DNA of 64,000 nt from Subtercola sp. (GCA_025463765.1 JAODBC010000022.1:28983-92982), one strand, 5' to 3'. Shown: positions 41,622-51,314, numbered from the stretch's first letter. Made by a program: numbers and translations. Notes: a model not told the origin generated them from the letters alone.

Positions 41622-42677
41622 ATGACCTCACCAGAACCCGACGATGAGCTGACCGCGGTTCTGCCCCCGCTGTCGCGCCGTGACCAGCGGGCGGCACGGC
41701 CCCCGAAGCCCCCCAAGCCGCCCAAACCGCCGCAGGCCCCGAAGCCGCCGAAGGCTGCCAAGCCCCCGAAATCGTACTCGTTCGGGTTGCCGACGATCGC
41801 CGAGCGCGCGTCAGAGGTCAATGGTGCGCCGGCGCAGAGCCCGCCCTCGTGGTCGTCGATCGCCCCCGCGATCATCGCGGGTCAGCCGCTCGAGCCTCAG
41901 CCGCTCGCGAGTCTCGAGGCACGCAACATCTCCGCGTGGTTCGGCGATCACCAGGTGCTCGACCGGGTCTCGCTGAGCATGCCTGCCGGGGTGATCACCT
42001 CGCTGATCGGGCCGTCAGGGTGCGGCAAGTCGACCTTCTTGCGCATTCTGAACCGGATGCACGAGCTGGTGCCCTCGGCCAGCCTCGCCGGTGAGGTGCT
42101 TATCGACGATCAGGATATCTACAGCGCCGACCGCAAGCTGGTCGATGCTCGAAAGAGCATCGGAATGGTGTTTCAGAAGCCGAACCCGTTCCCGGCGATG
42201 TCGATCTACGACAACGTGGTGTCGGGGCTCAAGCTCACCGGCACGCGGGCGAGCAAAGACCACCGCGACTACCTCGTGGAGAGCTGCCTCACCAAGGCCG
42301 GGCTCTGGAAAGAGGTGCGCGACAGACTCCGCTCACCCGGCGGCGGCCTTTCGGGCGGTCAACAGCAGCGCCTCTGCATCGCGCGTTCGCTCGCCGTGAA
42401 ACCGCGCGTTCTGCTCATGGACGAACCGTGCTCGGCGCTCGACCCCACCTCGACGCGCGTGATCGAAGAGACCATGCTCGAGCTGGTCAACGACGTGACG
42501 ATCGTGATCGTGACGCACAACATGCAGCAGGCCCAGCGAGTCTCTACCCAGTGCGCTTTCTTTCTTGCCACGCAGGGCAAGCCCGGCGGCATCGTCGAAT
42601 ACGGCGAAACGGAGGCCATGTTCTCGGAGCCGCTCGACCCCCGCACTTACGACTACGTCAACGGCGTCTTCGGCTGA
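41622..42677 (+). CDS. pstB: Pst-type ABC transporter ATPase PstB with Pro-rich extension
   Basis: A 351-residue ATPase. The PstB core starts near residue 97: Walker A GPSGCGKS (130-137) with RILNRMHEL, QKPNPFPAMSIYDNVVSGL (the PstB Q-loop), signature LSGGQQQRL, Walker B VLLMDEP, and switch THNMQQAQR. Ahead of it lies a 95-residue extension with PPKPP-type repeats at 27-50, echoing the N-terminus of the pseudosortase. PstB normally lacks this. It closes the cluster, 31 bases after the pseudosortase, and converges on the MFS gene. No phoU follows. Confidence 0.88.
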   Translation: MTSPEPDDELTAVLPPLSRRDQRAARPPKPPKPPKPPQAPKPPKAAKPPKSYSFGLPTIAERASEVNGAPAQSPPSWSSIAPAIIAGQPLEPQPLASLEARNISAWFGDHQVLDRVSLSMPAGVITSLIGPSGCGKSTFLRILNRMHELVPSASLAGEVLIDDQDIYSADRKLVDARKSIGMVFQKPNPFPAMSIYDNVVSGLKLTGTRASKDHRDYLVESCLTKAGLWKEVRDRLRSPGGGLSGGQQQRLCIARSLAVKPRVLLMDEPCSALDPTSTRVIEETMLELVNDVTIVIVTHNMQQAQRVSTQCAFFLATQGKPGGIVEYGETEAMFSEPLDPRTYDYVNGVFG

Positions 42678-42715
42678 CCTGCGTGCCGCTCGACCTCCGC
42701 GAGCCCAGCGACGGG

Positions 42716-44506
42716 TTAGACGTCGCTGAGCTCGGCGGAGACGTTCGCCGGAACGGCCCCGTCGCCGGTAGCAGCAGCCGGCTCCACCGTCGTGATGGCG
42801 GCAGTGTCGGTGTGCATGTACTTGCCGCCCGCGAAGAACGACGCGATAGCACCGAACACCGAGAGCACGGCAGCCACTGTGAACACGATGATGAGCCCCG
42901 AATGGAACGGGTCGCTGATCAGCTGCGGAAAGAACTCCTGGCCGGTCAGGGCGCCCGCGTTAGCAGGCGACAGGGAGTTCAGCACGCCGATGGGGCCGAG
43001 AATCGACTCGATGGGGTTGTAGCCGAGAAAGGCAGCGAACAGGCTGCCGACCGGTGGGGTGGCCGCAACCTGGTTGGCGACGTCTGTCGCGACTCCGTGT
43101 GCGGTCAGCCCGCTGAACATGGCGTTCGGCAGAGTGGCAGCGAGACCCGCGATCATGAGCGAGAAGAAGATACCGATCGAGAGCGAGTTTCCGGCGTTCT
43201 GGAACGTTCCTGTCATACCGGATGCCGCACCGCGCTGATTCGCCGGCACACTGTTCATGATGGCCGTGCGGTTGGGGGCCGCGAACATGCCAGAGCCGAT
43301 TCCGTTCAAGAACGTCAGCACCGCGAAGATGCCGTAGTTGAAGTTGACGGGAATCAGCAGCAGCGCCACGAAGGTCGCCGCGACCAGCAGGAGGCCGCCG
43401 ACGGCGAAGGTGCGCGCGCCGAACTTGTCGCTCAGTGTGCCTGAGATGGGCCCTGAAACAAGGAAGCCGATGGTGAGCGGCAGCAGGTAGATGCCGGCCC
43501 AGAGGGGGGTGTCTTCGTACGAGAACCCGTGCAGTGGCAGCCAGATGCCTTGCAGCCAGATGATGAGCATGAACTGCAGCCCACCACGGCTGATCGAGGC
43601 CATCAGGCCGGCGACGTTACCCCAGGCGAATGCCTTGATGGCGAACAGGCGCACGTTGAAGAGCGGATCTTTGTGGTGAAGTTCGACGAATACGAAGACA
43701 ACGAGCAGAGCGATTCCGCCGATGATCGAGCCATACACCCAGGGGTTGGTCCACCCCATCGATTCGGTGCCGTAGGGCTGGATTCCGTAAGTGATGCCGG
43801 TCAGCAGCGTGACCAGGCCGACGGCGAACAGCACGTTGCCGGGAATGTCGACCTTACCTGGGTTGCGCTGGCCGACCTCGTGAAGCGATTTGATCGACCA
43901 GATGGCGCCGAGAATTCCGAACGGCACCGTCACCGCGAAGATGAGGTGCCAGTCGATGCTGGCGAGTACTCCGCCGATCAGCAGGCCGAGGAACGACCCG
44001 GCGATGGCCGCAATCTGGTTGATGCCGATGGCCATGCCGCGCTTGTTCGACGGAAAGGCGTCGGTCAGAATCGCCGTGGAGTTGGCGAAGATCATCGCCC
44101 CGCCGACGGCCTGCACGACTCGCCAGCCGATCAGCCACAAGGCACCTTGACCTGAGAGGAACGGGTCGAAGACCAGCGCGATTGCGGCGATCGCGAAGAT
44201 GATGAAGCCCATGTTGTAGATCTTCACGCGGCCGTAGATGTCGCCGAGCCGGCCGAACGTCATCGTCAGAACGGCGGTGACGAGAATGAAGCCCATGAGC
44301 ATCCACAGCAGGTAACTCACGTTGCCGGGTTCGAGCGGGTTCAGCTGAATGCCCTTGAAGATGGCGGGCAGCGAAATCAGCACGATGGAACTGTTGATGG
44401 TCACCATGAGCATGCCCAGGGTGGTGTTACTCAGTGCCACCCATTTGTACCTGGGGTGGTCTTTGCTGAACATCAGCGTTCGTTCTCGGATAGCTTTCTC
44501 GGCCAC
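42716..44506 (-). CDS. MFS efflux transporter, DHA2-like 14-helix type
   Basis: About 596 residues. The layout suggests 14 membrane helices, with [22 protein letters not shown] motif A (here [12 protein letters not shown]) and the DHA2-like [25 protein letters not shown] segment that includes the antiporter motif C region. GTG 44506 is chosen because GGAGG precedes it; a longer upstream frame is Arg-rich and overlaps the neighbouring gene. It lies 65 bases downstream of the LLM monooxygenase on the same strand, so the two may be co-transcribed. Substrate unknown; drug or aromatic-compound export is the family norm. Confidence 0.85.
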   Translation of the reverse strand: MAEKAIRERTLMFSKDHPRYKWVALSNTTLGMLMVTINSSIVLISLPAIFKGIQLNPLEPGNVSYLLWMLMGFILVTAVLTMTFGRLGDIYGRVKIYNMGFIIFAIAAIALVFDPFLSGQGALWLIGWRVVQAVGGAMIFANSTAILTDAFPSNKRGMAIGINQIAAIAGSFLGLLIGGVLASIDWHLIFAVTVPFGILGAIWSIKSLHEVGQRNPGKVDIPGNVLFAVGLVTLLTGITYGIQPYGTESMGWTNPWVYGSIIGGIALLVVFVFVELHHKDPLFNVRLFAIKAFAWGNVAGLMASISRGGLQFMLIIWLQGIWLPLHGFSYEDTPLWAGIYLLPLTIGFLVSGPISGTLSDKFGARTFAVGGLLLVAATFVALLLIPVNFNYGIFAVLTFLNGIGSGMFAAPNRTAIMNSVPANQRGAASGMTGTFQNAGNSLSIGIFFSLMIAGLAATLPNAMFSGLTAHGVATDVANQVAATPPVGSLFAAFLGYNPIESILGPIGVLNSLSPANAGALTGQEFFPQLISDPFHSGLIIVFTVAAVLSVFGAIASFFAGGKYMHTDTAAITTVEPAAATGDGAVPANVSAELSDV

Positions 44507-44571
44507 GATTCCTCCGTTACAGGGACTCGCCGTTGAGCTCCGGAAAATACTTGTTGTGCAGCAACTATATC

Positions 44572-45927
44572 TCAGCCGAACGCGCCGCGATAGCGCGCAG
44601 CCGGATGCCGGTCGTTCAGCCGAGAGTCTCCGAACAATTTGGCGCGAAGCGTTCCGGGCTGGTACTCGGTCTGCGCCAGGCCGCGCTCGCGCAATACGGG
44701 CATCACGAGCTCGGCAAATTCTTCGTACGAACCCGGAAGCCGCCAATTGTTCACGTTGATGCCGTCGACGCCTGCCGCCTGCCATTTCTCGAGCTCGTCG
44801 GCGATGGATTCAGGGGTGCCGACGACGCGCGCCCGCTGGGCGACGATCTGGCCGAGGTCGGCCACGGTCGGCTCACGATCGGTGACGCTGCGCCGCAGCC
44901 AGTCGAGCATGCCCTGGCGCTCGTTCGTGGCGATCGAGGCGAGCGGAGTCTCGGGCGGGTATGGCGAACCGTCGGGTCGCGTTCCGAAGTTCATGTGCGC
45001 GAGATAGCCGTCGACGCTGGCATACGAGTCGATGTCTGCCTCGCGTGCACGGGCCTCTTCTTCGGTGCGGCCGACGATGAACGACAGCCCCTGAAAGAAG
45101 AGAATGTCGCCCGGCTCGCGCCCCGCGGCCACTGCCAGTGCGCGCGTCTGGGCGATGCCCTCTGCCGCGATCTCGGGCGTCGGTGCGGCGATGAACACGG
45201 CTTCGGCATTTGCGGCGGCGAACGCCTTTCCGGCCCCAGAGGCGCCTGCCTGAAAAAGCACCGGCGTGCGCTGCGGCGACGGCGAAGAGAGGTGCGGCCC
45301 CTCGACGGCGTAGCGCGCTCCGCGGTGATCGATCTTGTGAATCTTCGACGAATTGGCGAACACCCCCGTTTCACGGTCGCGCACGAGGGCGCCCTCATCC
45401 CACGACCCCTCCCACAGCTTGTAGGTCACGTCGACGTACTCCTCGGCCCAGGCGTACCGCTCGTCGTGCTCGGCGAGCCGGTCGAAGCCGAAGTTGCGCG
45501 CCGCGTTCTCAGACGAGCTGGTGACGATGTTCCAGGCAATGCGCCCCTTCGAGATGTGGTCGAGGGTCGACACGCGCCGAGCGAAGGTGAACGGATGCTC
45601 CTGCAGAATGCTGCTCGTGAACGCCAGCCCGAGGTGCTCGGTGTGCACGGCCAGTGCCGAGAGCAGCACCGACGGATCGTTGCTCGGCAGCTGCAGACCC
45701 TCCCGCGCGTTCACGTCGTAGGCGCTTCCGGCAGCGCCGTAGAGCCCCACCACGTCGGCGAAGAACACCGCGTCGAACTTGGCGGCCTCAAGTGTCGTGA
45801 CCAGATCGATCCACACCTCGACGTCGTTGAAGTCGGCCTGCCGGGCATCCGCATGCCGCCACTGCCCATGCTGAATGTGCGACCCGGTGTTCATCACGAA
45901 GGCATTGAAGTGCAGTGGCTTACTCAC
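44572..45927 (-). CDS. LLM-class flavin monooxygenase (NtaA/SnaA/DszA-like)
   Basis: A 451-residue TIM-barrel enzyme of the NtaA/SnaA/DszA group of FMNH2-dependent monooxygenases. Clear blocks are [17 protein letters not shown] with [56 protein letters not shown] and [21 protein letters not shown]. The family oxidises sulphur compounds or aminopolycarboxylates using reduced flavin from a separate reductase. Two flavin reductases are encoded at 55.1-56.3 kb and could supply it; this link is inferred. It lies upstream of the MFS gene in the same direction. Confidence 0.9.
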   Translation of the reverse strand: MSKPLHFNAFVMNTGSHIQHGQWRHADARQADFNDVEVWIDLVTTLEAAKFDAVFFADVVGLYGAAGSAYDVNAREGLQLPSNDPSVLLSALAVHTEHLGLAFTSSILQEHPFTFARRVSTLDHISKGRIAWNIVTSSSENAARNFGFDRLAEHDERYAWAEEYVDVTYKLWEGSWDEGALVRDRETGVFANSSKIHKIDHRGARYAVEGPHLSSPSPQRTPVLFQAGASGAGKAFAAANAEAVFIAAPTPEIAAEGIAQTRALAVAAGREPGDILFFQGLSFIVGRTEEEARAREADIDSYASVDGYLAHMNFGTRPDGSPYPPETPLASIATNERQGMLDWLRRSVTDREPTVADLGQIVAQRARVVGTPESIADELEKWQAAGVDGINVNNWRLPGSYEEFAELVMPVLRERGLAQTEYQPGTLRAKLFGDSRLNDRHPAARYRGAFG

Positions 45928-45955
45928 CCTGCCATTCTGCGCCCCGGCGGCCCGC

Positions 45956-46699
45956 CTATGGCTTCGCCTTCAGAATGCCCGGCACGGCTGAATCTGACTC
46001 CATCCACTCTGCGAGATCCCGATCGATCATTCGGGCGAGTCGTAGACACTGCGCGTGCGCTTGTGAGGACGAAATGCGTCCTCCCGCCCGCTGTTGCTGG
46101 CCGGGTAGCGGAAAACCGTTGACGAGCGGCTCGTGGTGCGCGGCACGGTTCCTCGTGGCGTGAACGACAGCGACGACGCCAAGGGTCCACGAGCGTGTGA
46201 ACTGGTCGCCTGATTGGCGTGCTTCGTGTCGTCCGCCGGGAAAAGCGAGAGCGAGGGCGGTGCGCCAAAGCCCCTCGTAATTCACGCTGTAGCGCATCGG
46301 CAGGCGCCCGATGTAGCCGCCGGACTCAAGCAGATTGCGCCAGAAGCCGAACATCAGTTGCGACACAAGGTGGCCTGACGTGCGTTTTGTCGGAACCAGC
46401 CGATCCCACGCCTGCCCGAGGGCCTGGCGAGAGCGATTGTCGAGGCCGATTTCGCTTTCGTACCAATTCGGCCCGTGCAGCGCGACAAGTTGCGCATTCA
46501 TCGTGTTGCGCAGGGCGACCTCGAGAATTGCAACGTCTCGTAGCAACGCGGCAGAGAGATTTCTGTCCCAAACGTATAACGCGCGTGCATGTTCGATGTC
46601 ACCACCGGCTGCTGACACATATGTCGAAAGTCGAATCGGGGTTATCGCTCGGTCGAGTGCTCGCATCTGAGCGAAGGTCCCGACCGCGCGCGAATGCAT
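45956..46699 (-). CDS. Abi_2 (AbiD/AbiF-type) family protein
   Basis: A 247-residue protein of the Abi_2 family, originally known from lactococcal abortive infection. Blocks seen: RALDRAITPIRLSTYVSAAG, ALYVWDRNLSAALLRDVAILEVALRNTMN, FGFWRNLLE, and VVAVVHATRNRAAHHEPL with a conserved R-N-x-x-A-H-H. This is related to the HEPN-like R-x(4-6)-H arrangement of RNases. It lies directly downstream of a structured RNA typical of AbiF loci. A phage-defence or RNA-antitoxin system is plausible. An internal ATG 11 codons in is an alternative start. Confidence 0.8.
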   Translation of the reverse strand: MHSRAVGTFAQMRALDRAITPIRLSTYVSAAGGDIEHARALYVWDRNLSAALLRDVAILEVALRNTMNAQLVALHGPNWYESEIGLDNRSRQALGQAWDRLVPTKRTSGHLVSQLMFGFWRNLLESGGYIGRLPMRYSVNYEGLWRTALALAFPGGRHEARQSGDQFTRSWTLGVVAVVHATRNRAAHHEPLVNGFPLPGQQQRAGGRISSSQAHAQCLRLARMIDRDLAEWMESDSAVPGILKAKP

Positions 46700-46711
46700 C
46701 AGTTGAGCATT

Positions 46712-46795
46712 CCGTAGTAAGCTTCACGTGTAGTCCCCGGATCCGCCTCTCTGGACTTGAGCCATGATGCGGCCGGGGTTTTCTTTTTGTTCATA
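46712..46795 (-). ncRNA. Probable AbiF-type structured RNA upstream of the Abi_2 gene
   Basis: On the minus strand, a perfect -10 box TATTAT (46806-46801) is followed by a structured segment. CCCCGG (46778-46773) pairs with CCGGGG (46740-46735), enclosing an inner CCGC (46772-46769)/GCGG (46746-46743) stem and the loop segment ATCATGGCTCAAGTCCAGAG. This arrangement directly before an Abi_2 gene matches what I recall of the AbiF RNA motif in actinobacteria and Firmicutes. The RNA ends are approximate. A covariance-model search would settle it. Confidence 0.6.
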
Positions 46796-46814
46796 AGTCA
46801 ATAATACCTCATGT

Positions 46815-48269
46815 TCAGCGCACGATGTCGTACTCGGCGGGGTCGAAGTGGTGCAGGGCGCGCTTGAAGGCGGCGGCGCGGTGCGGCCAGAGGGTGGTGT
46901 TGCGTCCACCCTCGTCGAGGTAGTAGCTCGTGCATCCGCCGGTCGACCAGACCGACCTGCGCAGCGATGACTGAACCCTGCGGTTATAGCTGGCCTGGGC
47001 ATCCGGAGTCGGCTCGAGGGAGCGGGCGCCGAGCTCGGTCATGCCGTTCAGTGCCATCAGCACGTAGTCGATCTGGGCCTCGATCATGTAGACGATGCTG
47101 TTGTGTCCGAGCACAGTGTTCGGGCCGACGAGCAGAAACAGGTTGGGAAAGTCGGCGACCGTCGTGCCGCGCAGCGCGTTCATGTGCGGCTCCCACTTCT
47201 CGGCGAGCGTCTCGCCGTACCGCCCGACGATGTGCGCGGCTACGGGCGGATGCGTCGCGTTGAAGCCCGTCGCCGCGATGAGTACGTCGAAGGTGCGGCG
47301 CACGCCGTCGGCCGTCACCACGTCATTGCCCTCCACTCGCGTGATGGCCGATGTGGCAAGGTCGACGTTCGGCTGAGTGAGCGCGCGGTAGTAGTCGGAA
47401 GAGATCAGAATGCGCTTGCACCCAATGCGAAAGTCGGGCGTCAACGCGGCCCGAAGGTCGGGGTCGGCGACCTGCGAAGCCAGAAACCGCGCCGCGAACG
47501 CCTGAAACGCAGCCCCGACCGCTCGACTGCGAAAGCCGGCGAACCGGGTCTCCGCCTGCGCGAAGACCAGGCGTCGAGACGCACTCTGCAGCGCGGGGAT
47601 ACGCCGAAAGACCCGGCGCCGCAGCGCCGACGTGTGGTGGTCGTTGCGCGGCACGATCCACGGGGCCGACCGCTGAAAGACCGTGACGTTACCGGCGACC
47701 TTCTGCAGTTCGGGCACGAACTGAATGGCCGACGCGCCGGTGCCGATGACGCCGATGCGTTTCGTGCGCAGGTCGAGGAGGTGATTCCAGTGCGCGGAGT
47801 GGAAGGCCGGCCCGCGAAACGTGTGCAGCCCCGGGATGCTCGGCCACACCGGGTCAATGAGCGGCCCCGCGCCCGAAACGAGCACGTCGGCGGTGAACGT
47901 CTGCTTGCTCGTCTGCACTCGCCAGACCCGCTCGGCCTCGATCCACTCGGCGCGCTCGAGTTCGTTGCCGAACAGAATGCGGTCGTAGAGCTCGTACGCC
48001 GTCGCGACTCGGCGCAGGTAGTCGAGAATCTCGGGCTGCCGGCCGTAGCTGTGCTCCCAGTCGGGGTTCGGGGCGAACGAGAACGAATAGAGGTCGCTGC
48101 GAATGTCGCACGCCGCGCCCGGATAGGTGTTGTCGCGCCAGGTGCCGCCCACGTCGGCGGCGCGTTCGACGACCAAGAAGTCGTCGATGCCGTGCCGCAC
48201 CAGCTGGCAGGCCATTCCCACCCCGGCGAAACCCGCCCCGATGATGGCGACGCGCACGTGTCTGGTCAT
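46815..48269 (-). CDS. Flavin-containing/Baeyer-Villiger-type monooxygenase
   Basis: A 484-residue FAD/NADPH enzyme. The N-terminal FAD Rossmann motif is AIIGAGFAGVGMA (about 8-20) and the VGGTWRDNTYPGAACDI block is typical of BVMOs. The BVMO fingerprint FxGxxxHxxxW is present as FRGPAFHSAHW (about 149-159). The second, NADPH Rossmann motif is IGVIGTGASAIQ. It inserts oxygen next to a ketone to give an ester or lactone. It is divergent from the acyl-CoA dehydrogenase gene, suggesting linked catabolism of ketones to acyl-CoA. Confidence 0.88.
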   Translation of the reverse strand: MTRHVRVAIIGAGFAGVGMACQLVRHGIDDFLVVERAADVGGTWRDNTYPGAACDIRSDLYSFSFAPNPDWEHSYGRQPEILDYLRRVATAYELYDRILFGNELERAEWIEAERVWRVQTSKQTFTADVLVSGAGPLIDPVWPSIPGLHTFRGPAFHSAHWNHLLDLRTKRIGVIGTGASAIQFVPELQKVAGNVTVFQRSAPWIVPRNDHHTSALRRRVFRRIPALQSASRRLVFAQAETRFAGFRSRAVGAAFQAFAARFLASQVADPDLRAALTPDFRIGCKRILISSDYYRALTQPNVDLATSAITRVEGNDVVTADGVRRTFDVLIAATGFNATHPPVAAHIVGRYGETLAEKWEPHMNALRGTTVADFPNLFLLVGPNTVLGHNSIVYMIEAQIDYVLMALNGMTELGARSLEPTPDAQASYNRRVQSSLRRSVWSTGGCTSYYLDEGGRNTTLWPHRAAAFKRALHHFDPAEYDIVR

Positions 48270-48409
48270 GGCGCGCCTCCCTTCACCGCTGTGATGCCCT
48301 CAGTGTGCGGCGCGCAAACGTACGGCACAACCCCCCTTGCGGCTTACTTTCGGCAAAGAAAGCGCCCGTGAAACGCACGCGGGCCGGTCTCCGGTGAGAA
48401 GCTAGACGC

Positions 48410-49582
48410 ATGACCGTGCTCGACTGGGATTTTTATGGCTTTCAGAACGAACTGACAACCCGCGAGAACGAATCGATCGACGAGATCCGCGCCTTCTTCG
48501 AAACCGAAGTGCGCCCGATCGCGACCGACTACTGGGCACGCGCCGAGTTTCCACACCAGCTGATACCCGGCATCGCCGGCCTCGGCCTGTTCGGACCCGA
48601 ATGGCCGGAGACCCGCCGCTTCGAGTCGAGCGCCGTCTACCAGGGCTGGTGCGCGCTCGAGATGGCTCGGGTCGACTCCTCGCTGTGCGGATTCGCCGCC
48701 GTGCAGAGCGGGCTCGCCATGGGCTCGATCGGCGTCGGCGGCTCTCCCGCCCAGCGGGCCGAGTGGATGCCCGGCATGGCTTCTGGCGACATCATCGGCT
48801 CCTTCGGGCTCACCGAGCCGCTCTCGGGCTCCGACTCGGCGCGCGGGCTCCGCACCACGGCGACCCGCACCGGCGACACCTGGGTGCTGAACGGCTCGAA
48901 GCGCTGGATCGGCAACGCCACCTTCGCCGACATCGTCATCGTCTGGGCGCGCGACACCGCCGACGGGCAGGTCAAGGGCTTCATCGTGCCCACGTCCACC
49001 CCCGGATTCAGCGCCACCAAGATCGAGGGCAAGCTGAGCTTTCGGTTGATCCAGAACGCCGACATCGAGTTGGTCGATGTGCGGCTCGGTGACGAGTATC
49101 GGCTGCCGGGCATCCACTCGTTCGCCGATACGGCCATCGTGCTGCGCATGACGCGCGCGGGGGTCGGCTGGATGGCGGTGGGCAATGCCATCGCGGCGTA
49201 CGAAGCTGCGGTGGCCTACACGAAAGAGCGGCAGCAGTTCGGCAAGCCGATCGGTGCCCATCAGCTCGTGCAAGACCTCTTGGTGAAGTGCCTCGGCAAC
49301 ATCACAGCCTGCGTGGCGATGTGTGTGCAGGTCAGCCGGATGCTCGATGCCGGGCTGCAGCGCGACGAGCACTCCGCGCTGGCCAAGGCCTACGTCTCGA
49401 GCCGCGCGCGTGAAGCCGTGGCATGGGCGCGTGAGGCGATGGGCGGCAACGGAATCGTGCTCGACTACGGCACCGCCAAGCCTTTCGCCGACGCAGAGGC
49501 GATCTACTCGTTCGAGGGCACCCGCGAGATGAACACGCTCATCGTGGGACGGGCGATCACGGGCTTCGCCGCCTTCGTGTGA
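48410..49582 (+). CDS. Acyl-CoA dehydrogenase, glutaryl-CoA dehydrogenase-like
   Basis: A 390-residue acyl-CoA dehydrogenase most like the glutaryl-CoA dehydrogenase subgroup. FAAVQSGLAMGSIGVGGS and FGLTEPLSGSDSARGLRTTA are FAD/substrate loops, and WIGNATFADIVIVWA is a GCDH hallmark. EAMGGNGIVLDY with IYSFEGTREMNTLIVGRAI contains the likely catalytic Glu. True glutaryl-CoA dehydrogenases also decarboxylate; whether this one does cannot be told. It forms a catabolic group with the neighbouring BVMO and 3-hydroxyacyl-CoA dehydrogenase. Confidence 0.9.
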   Translation: MTVLDWDFYGFQNELTTRENESIDEIRAFFETEVRPIATDYWARAEFPHQLIPGIAGLGLFGPEWPETRRFESSAVYQGWCALEMARVDSSLCGFAAVQSGLAMGSIGVGGSPAQRAEWMPGMASGDIIGSFGLTEPLSGSDSARGLRTTATRTGDTWVLNGSKRWIGNATFADIVIVWARDTADGQVKGFIVPTSTPGFSATKIEGKLSFRLIQNADIELVDVRLGDEYRLPGIHSFADTAIVLRMTRAGVGWMAVGNAIAAYEAAVAYTKERQQFGKPIGAHQLVQDLLVKCLGNITACVAMCVQVSRMLDAGLQRDEHSALAKAYVSSRAREAVAWAREAMGGNGIVLDYGTAKPFADAEAIYSFEGTREMNTLIVGRAITGFAAFV

Positions 49583-49623
49583 GGCGAGTCGCCGGAGGCC
49601 TCACCCGGCGGCGGGTCTTTCGT

Positions 49624-49674
49624 CGGAGCTGAGCCACCATGCGCGCAATACGTCGACATGGCGGCTCAGCTCCG
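49624..49674. terminator. Bidirectional terminator hairpin
   Basis: CGGAGCTGAGCC-ac-CATG (49624-49641) pairs with CATG-GC-GGCTCAGCTCCG (49657-49674) across a 15-base loop. It lies between two convergent genes and can end both transcripts. Confidence 0.75.
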
Positions 49675-49713
49675 CCCGGAGTGCCATGCCGATTCGTCAG
49701 CGGCGAGTCCGCG

Positions 49714-50574
49714 TCAGCGGTACGAGTAGAAGCCCTCGCCCGTCGCGACGCCGAGCTTGCCCTTGTCGATGTAGTCGCTCTTGAGCAGTGCGGCGAACTT
49801 CTGCGACTTCGCGTCGGGGCTGGCCGAGGCGATGTTGTAGGCCGTGGTGAGGCCCACCACGTCGTAGATCTGAAACGGCCCGGCCGGAGCGCCCGTCGCA
49901 ATGCGCCACGTCTTGTCGACCGTCTCCGGGTCGGCGATTCCGTCGACCCAGAGACCCGCGGCCGCGTTCAGCAGAGGCACCAGTAGCGAGTTCAGAACGT
50001 AGCCGGCCTTCTCTTTCTTGAGTTCGATGGGCACCATTCCGCTGCCGATCGCGAACTGTACGACCTCGTCGTACACGGCCGGATCGGTGTCTGCCGTGCC
50101 CATGATCTCTGCAGTGTTGTAGCGCCACACCTGGTTCGCGTAGTGCAGAGCGAGAAAACGGTCGGGCCGACCGGTGTACTCCTTGAGGTCGCTCGGCAGC
50201 AACGTGGACGAGTTGGTTGCGAAAATGGTCTTCGCAGGGGCCAGTTCAGCCAGCTTCGTGTACAGGTCGCGTTTGATCTGCAGCACTTCGGGCACGGCCT
50301 CGATGACCAGATCGGCGTCGGCGACCGCGCCGGCCAGGTCGGAGGTCAGTGTCAGACCGGCCAGAGCAGCGTCGGCCGCGCCGTCGCGTGCGCCCTCGAC
50401 GTCGTCGTGCTGGTAGGCCTTCGCCAGCCCGGCGAACCTGGCCTTCGCCTTTTCGAGAACCTCGTCGCTGATGTCGTAGGCCGTGACGGCGTAGCCGTGA
50501 AAGGCGGCCTGGTAGGCGATCTGCGAGCCGAGAACTCCGGTTCCGAGAACGGTGACAGTGCGGATGGTCGACAT
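49714..50574 (-). CDS. 3-Hydroxyacyl-CoA (3-hydroxybutyryl-CoA-type) dehydrogenase
   Basis: About 286 residues. The N-terminal NAD Rossmann fold VTVLGTGVLGSQIAY (7-21) is followed by ADLVIEAVPE, the NSSTLLPSDL segment, and the catalytic His in ALHYANQVWRYNTAEIM. Here the usual H-F-x-N-P reads H-Y-A-N-Q-V-W. KKEKAGYVLNSLLVPLLNAA and the HCDH C-terminal domain complete it. It oxidises 3-hydroxyacyl-CoA to 3-ketoacyl-CoA. ATG 50574 has AGGAGC upstream. The TetR gene lies 14 bases upstream in the same direction, so regulator and enzyme are probably co-transcribed. Confidence 0.87.
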   Translation of the reverse strand: MSTIRTVTVLGTGVLGSQIAYQAAFHGYAVTAYDISDEVLEKAKARFAGLAKAYQHDDVEGARDGAADAALAGLTLTSDLAGAVADADLVIEAVPEVLQIKRDLYTKLAELAPAKTIFATNSSTLLPSDLKEYTGRPDRFLALHYANQVWRYNTAEIMGTADTDPAVYDEVVQFAIGSGMVPIELKKEKAGYVLNSLLVPLLNAAAGLWVDGIADPETVDKTWRIATGAPAGPFQIYDVVGLTTAYNIASASPDAKSQKFAALLKSDYIDKGKLGVATGEGFYSYR

Positions 50575-50588
50575 GGTGTGTGGTGCTC

Positions 50589-51314
50589 CTATCGGTAATT
50601 CGGATGTTCGTGGGGTGGTTCTTCGAGGTCGGCAGCGTAGATGCTGCGCACCCAGACGCTCGTGAGCACGTCGAGCGCGCGCTCGTGGTCGATGGCGGGC
50701 GACTCCCCGCTGAAGGCGGCAGAGAGCACACGCTCGTTCATCAGGTTCAGGGCGACGGCGAGGTCGTGCGCATCGATGCCGTCGGGCGCAGCCCCGCGGG
50801 CGCGCTCGGCGGTGATGGCCTCGGCGGCGTAGGTCACCCACGTCTGCATCGAAGCCGACCAGAGGTCGTGGATCTCGCTGTTGCGCAGGCGCGCCGTGAT
50901 GGCCGCCGCCGACACGGCACGGTGCGCCGCAAACACGTCGACGAAGACGCCGAGTGCTCGCCGCCACGAGGCGCCGGGTGCCGCCTCGAAGCTGCGGGGG
51001 AGCCCGGCGACCTGCGCCTGCACCTCGGCGATGACCCGATCGAGCAACGCCAGCAGCACGTCGTCTTTCGAACGGAAGTAGAAGTAGAAGCTGGGCCGGG
51101 AGATGCCAGCCCCCGTGGCGAGGTCTTCGATCGAGATGTCGTCGAGGGTTCGCTCGGCCAGCAGGCGCTCGGCGGTCGCCAGAATGGCATCTTGCCGGTC
51201 GTCACCGGAGATTCTCGCGCTTCTGCGCCCGCGCTGGGCCGCACCGAGTGCCGCGCCCGGCGTCGCACCCGGTGCCGCGCCCCCCGTCGCGCCCAGTGCC
51301 GTGCCTTCATTCAT
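50589..51314 (-). CDS. EthR-like TetR-family regulator
   Basis: About 241 residues. The N-terminus has an unusual Gly/Ala/Pro/Thr repeat tail (GATGGAAPGATPGAA) before the TetR helix-turn-helix (about 45-90): ILATAERLLAERTLDDISI, EDLATGAGISRPSFYFYFRSK. The C-terminal domain follows the EthR pattern (VSAAAITARLRNSEIHDLW). In mycobacteria EthR represses the divergent BVMO gene ethA; here the divergent gene is also a BVMO, fused to a hydrolase. ATG 51314 is preceded by TAGGGT seven bases upstream, and a GTG three codons earlier is possible. Confidence 0.85.
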   Translation of the reverse strand: MNEGTALGATGGAAPGATPGAALGAAQRGRRSARISGDDRQDAILATAERLLAERTLDDISIEDLATGAGISRPSFYFYFRSKDDVLLALLDRVIAEVQAQVAGLPRSFEAAPGASWRRALGVFVDVFAAHRAVSAAAITARLRNSEIHDLWSASMQTWVTYAAEAITAERARGAAPDGIDAHDLAVALNLMNERVLSAAFSGESPAIDHERALDVLTSVWVRSIYAADLEEPPHEHPNYR

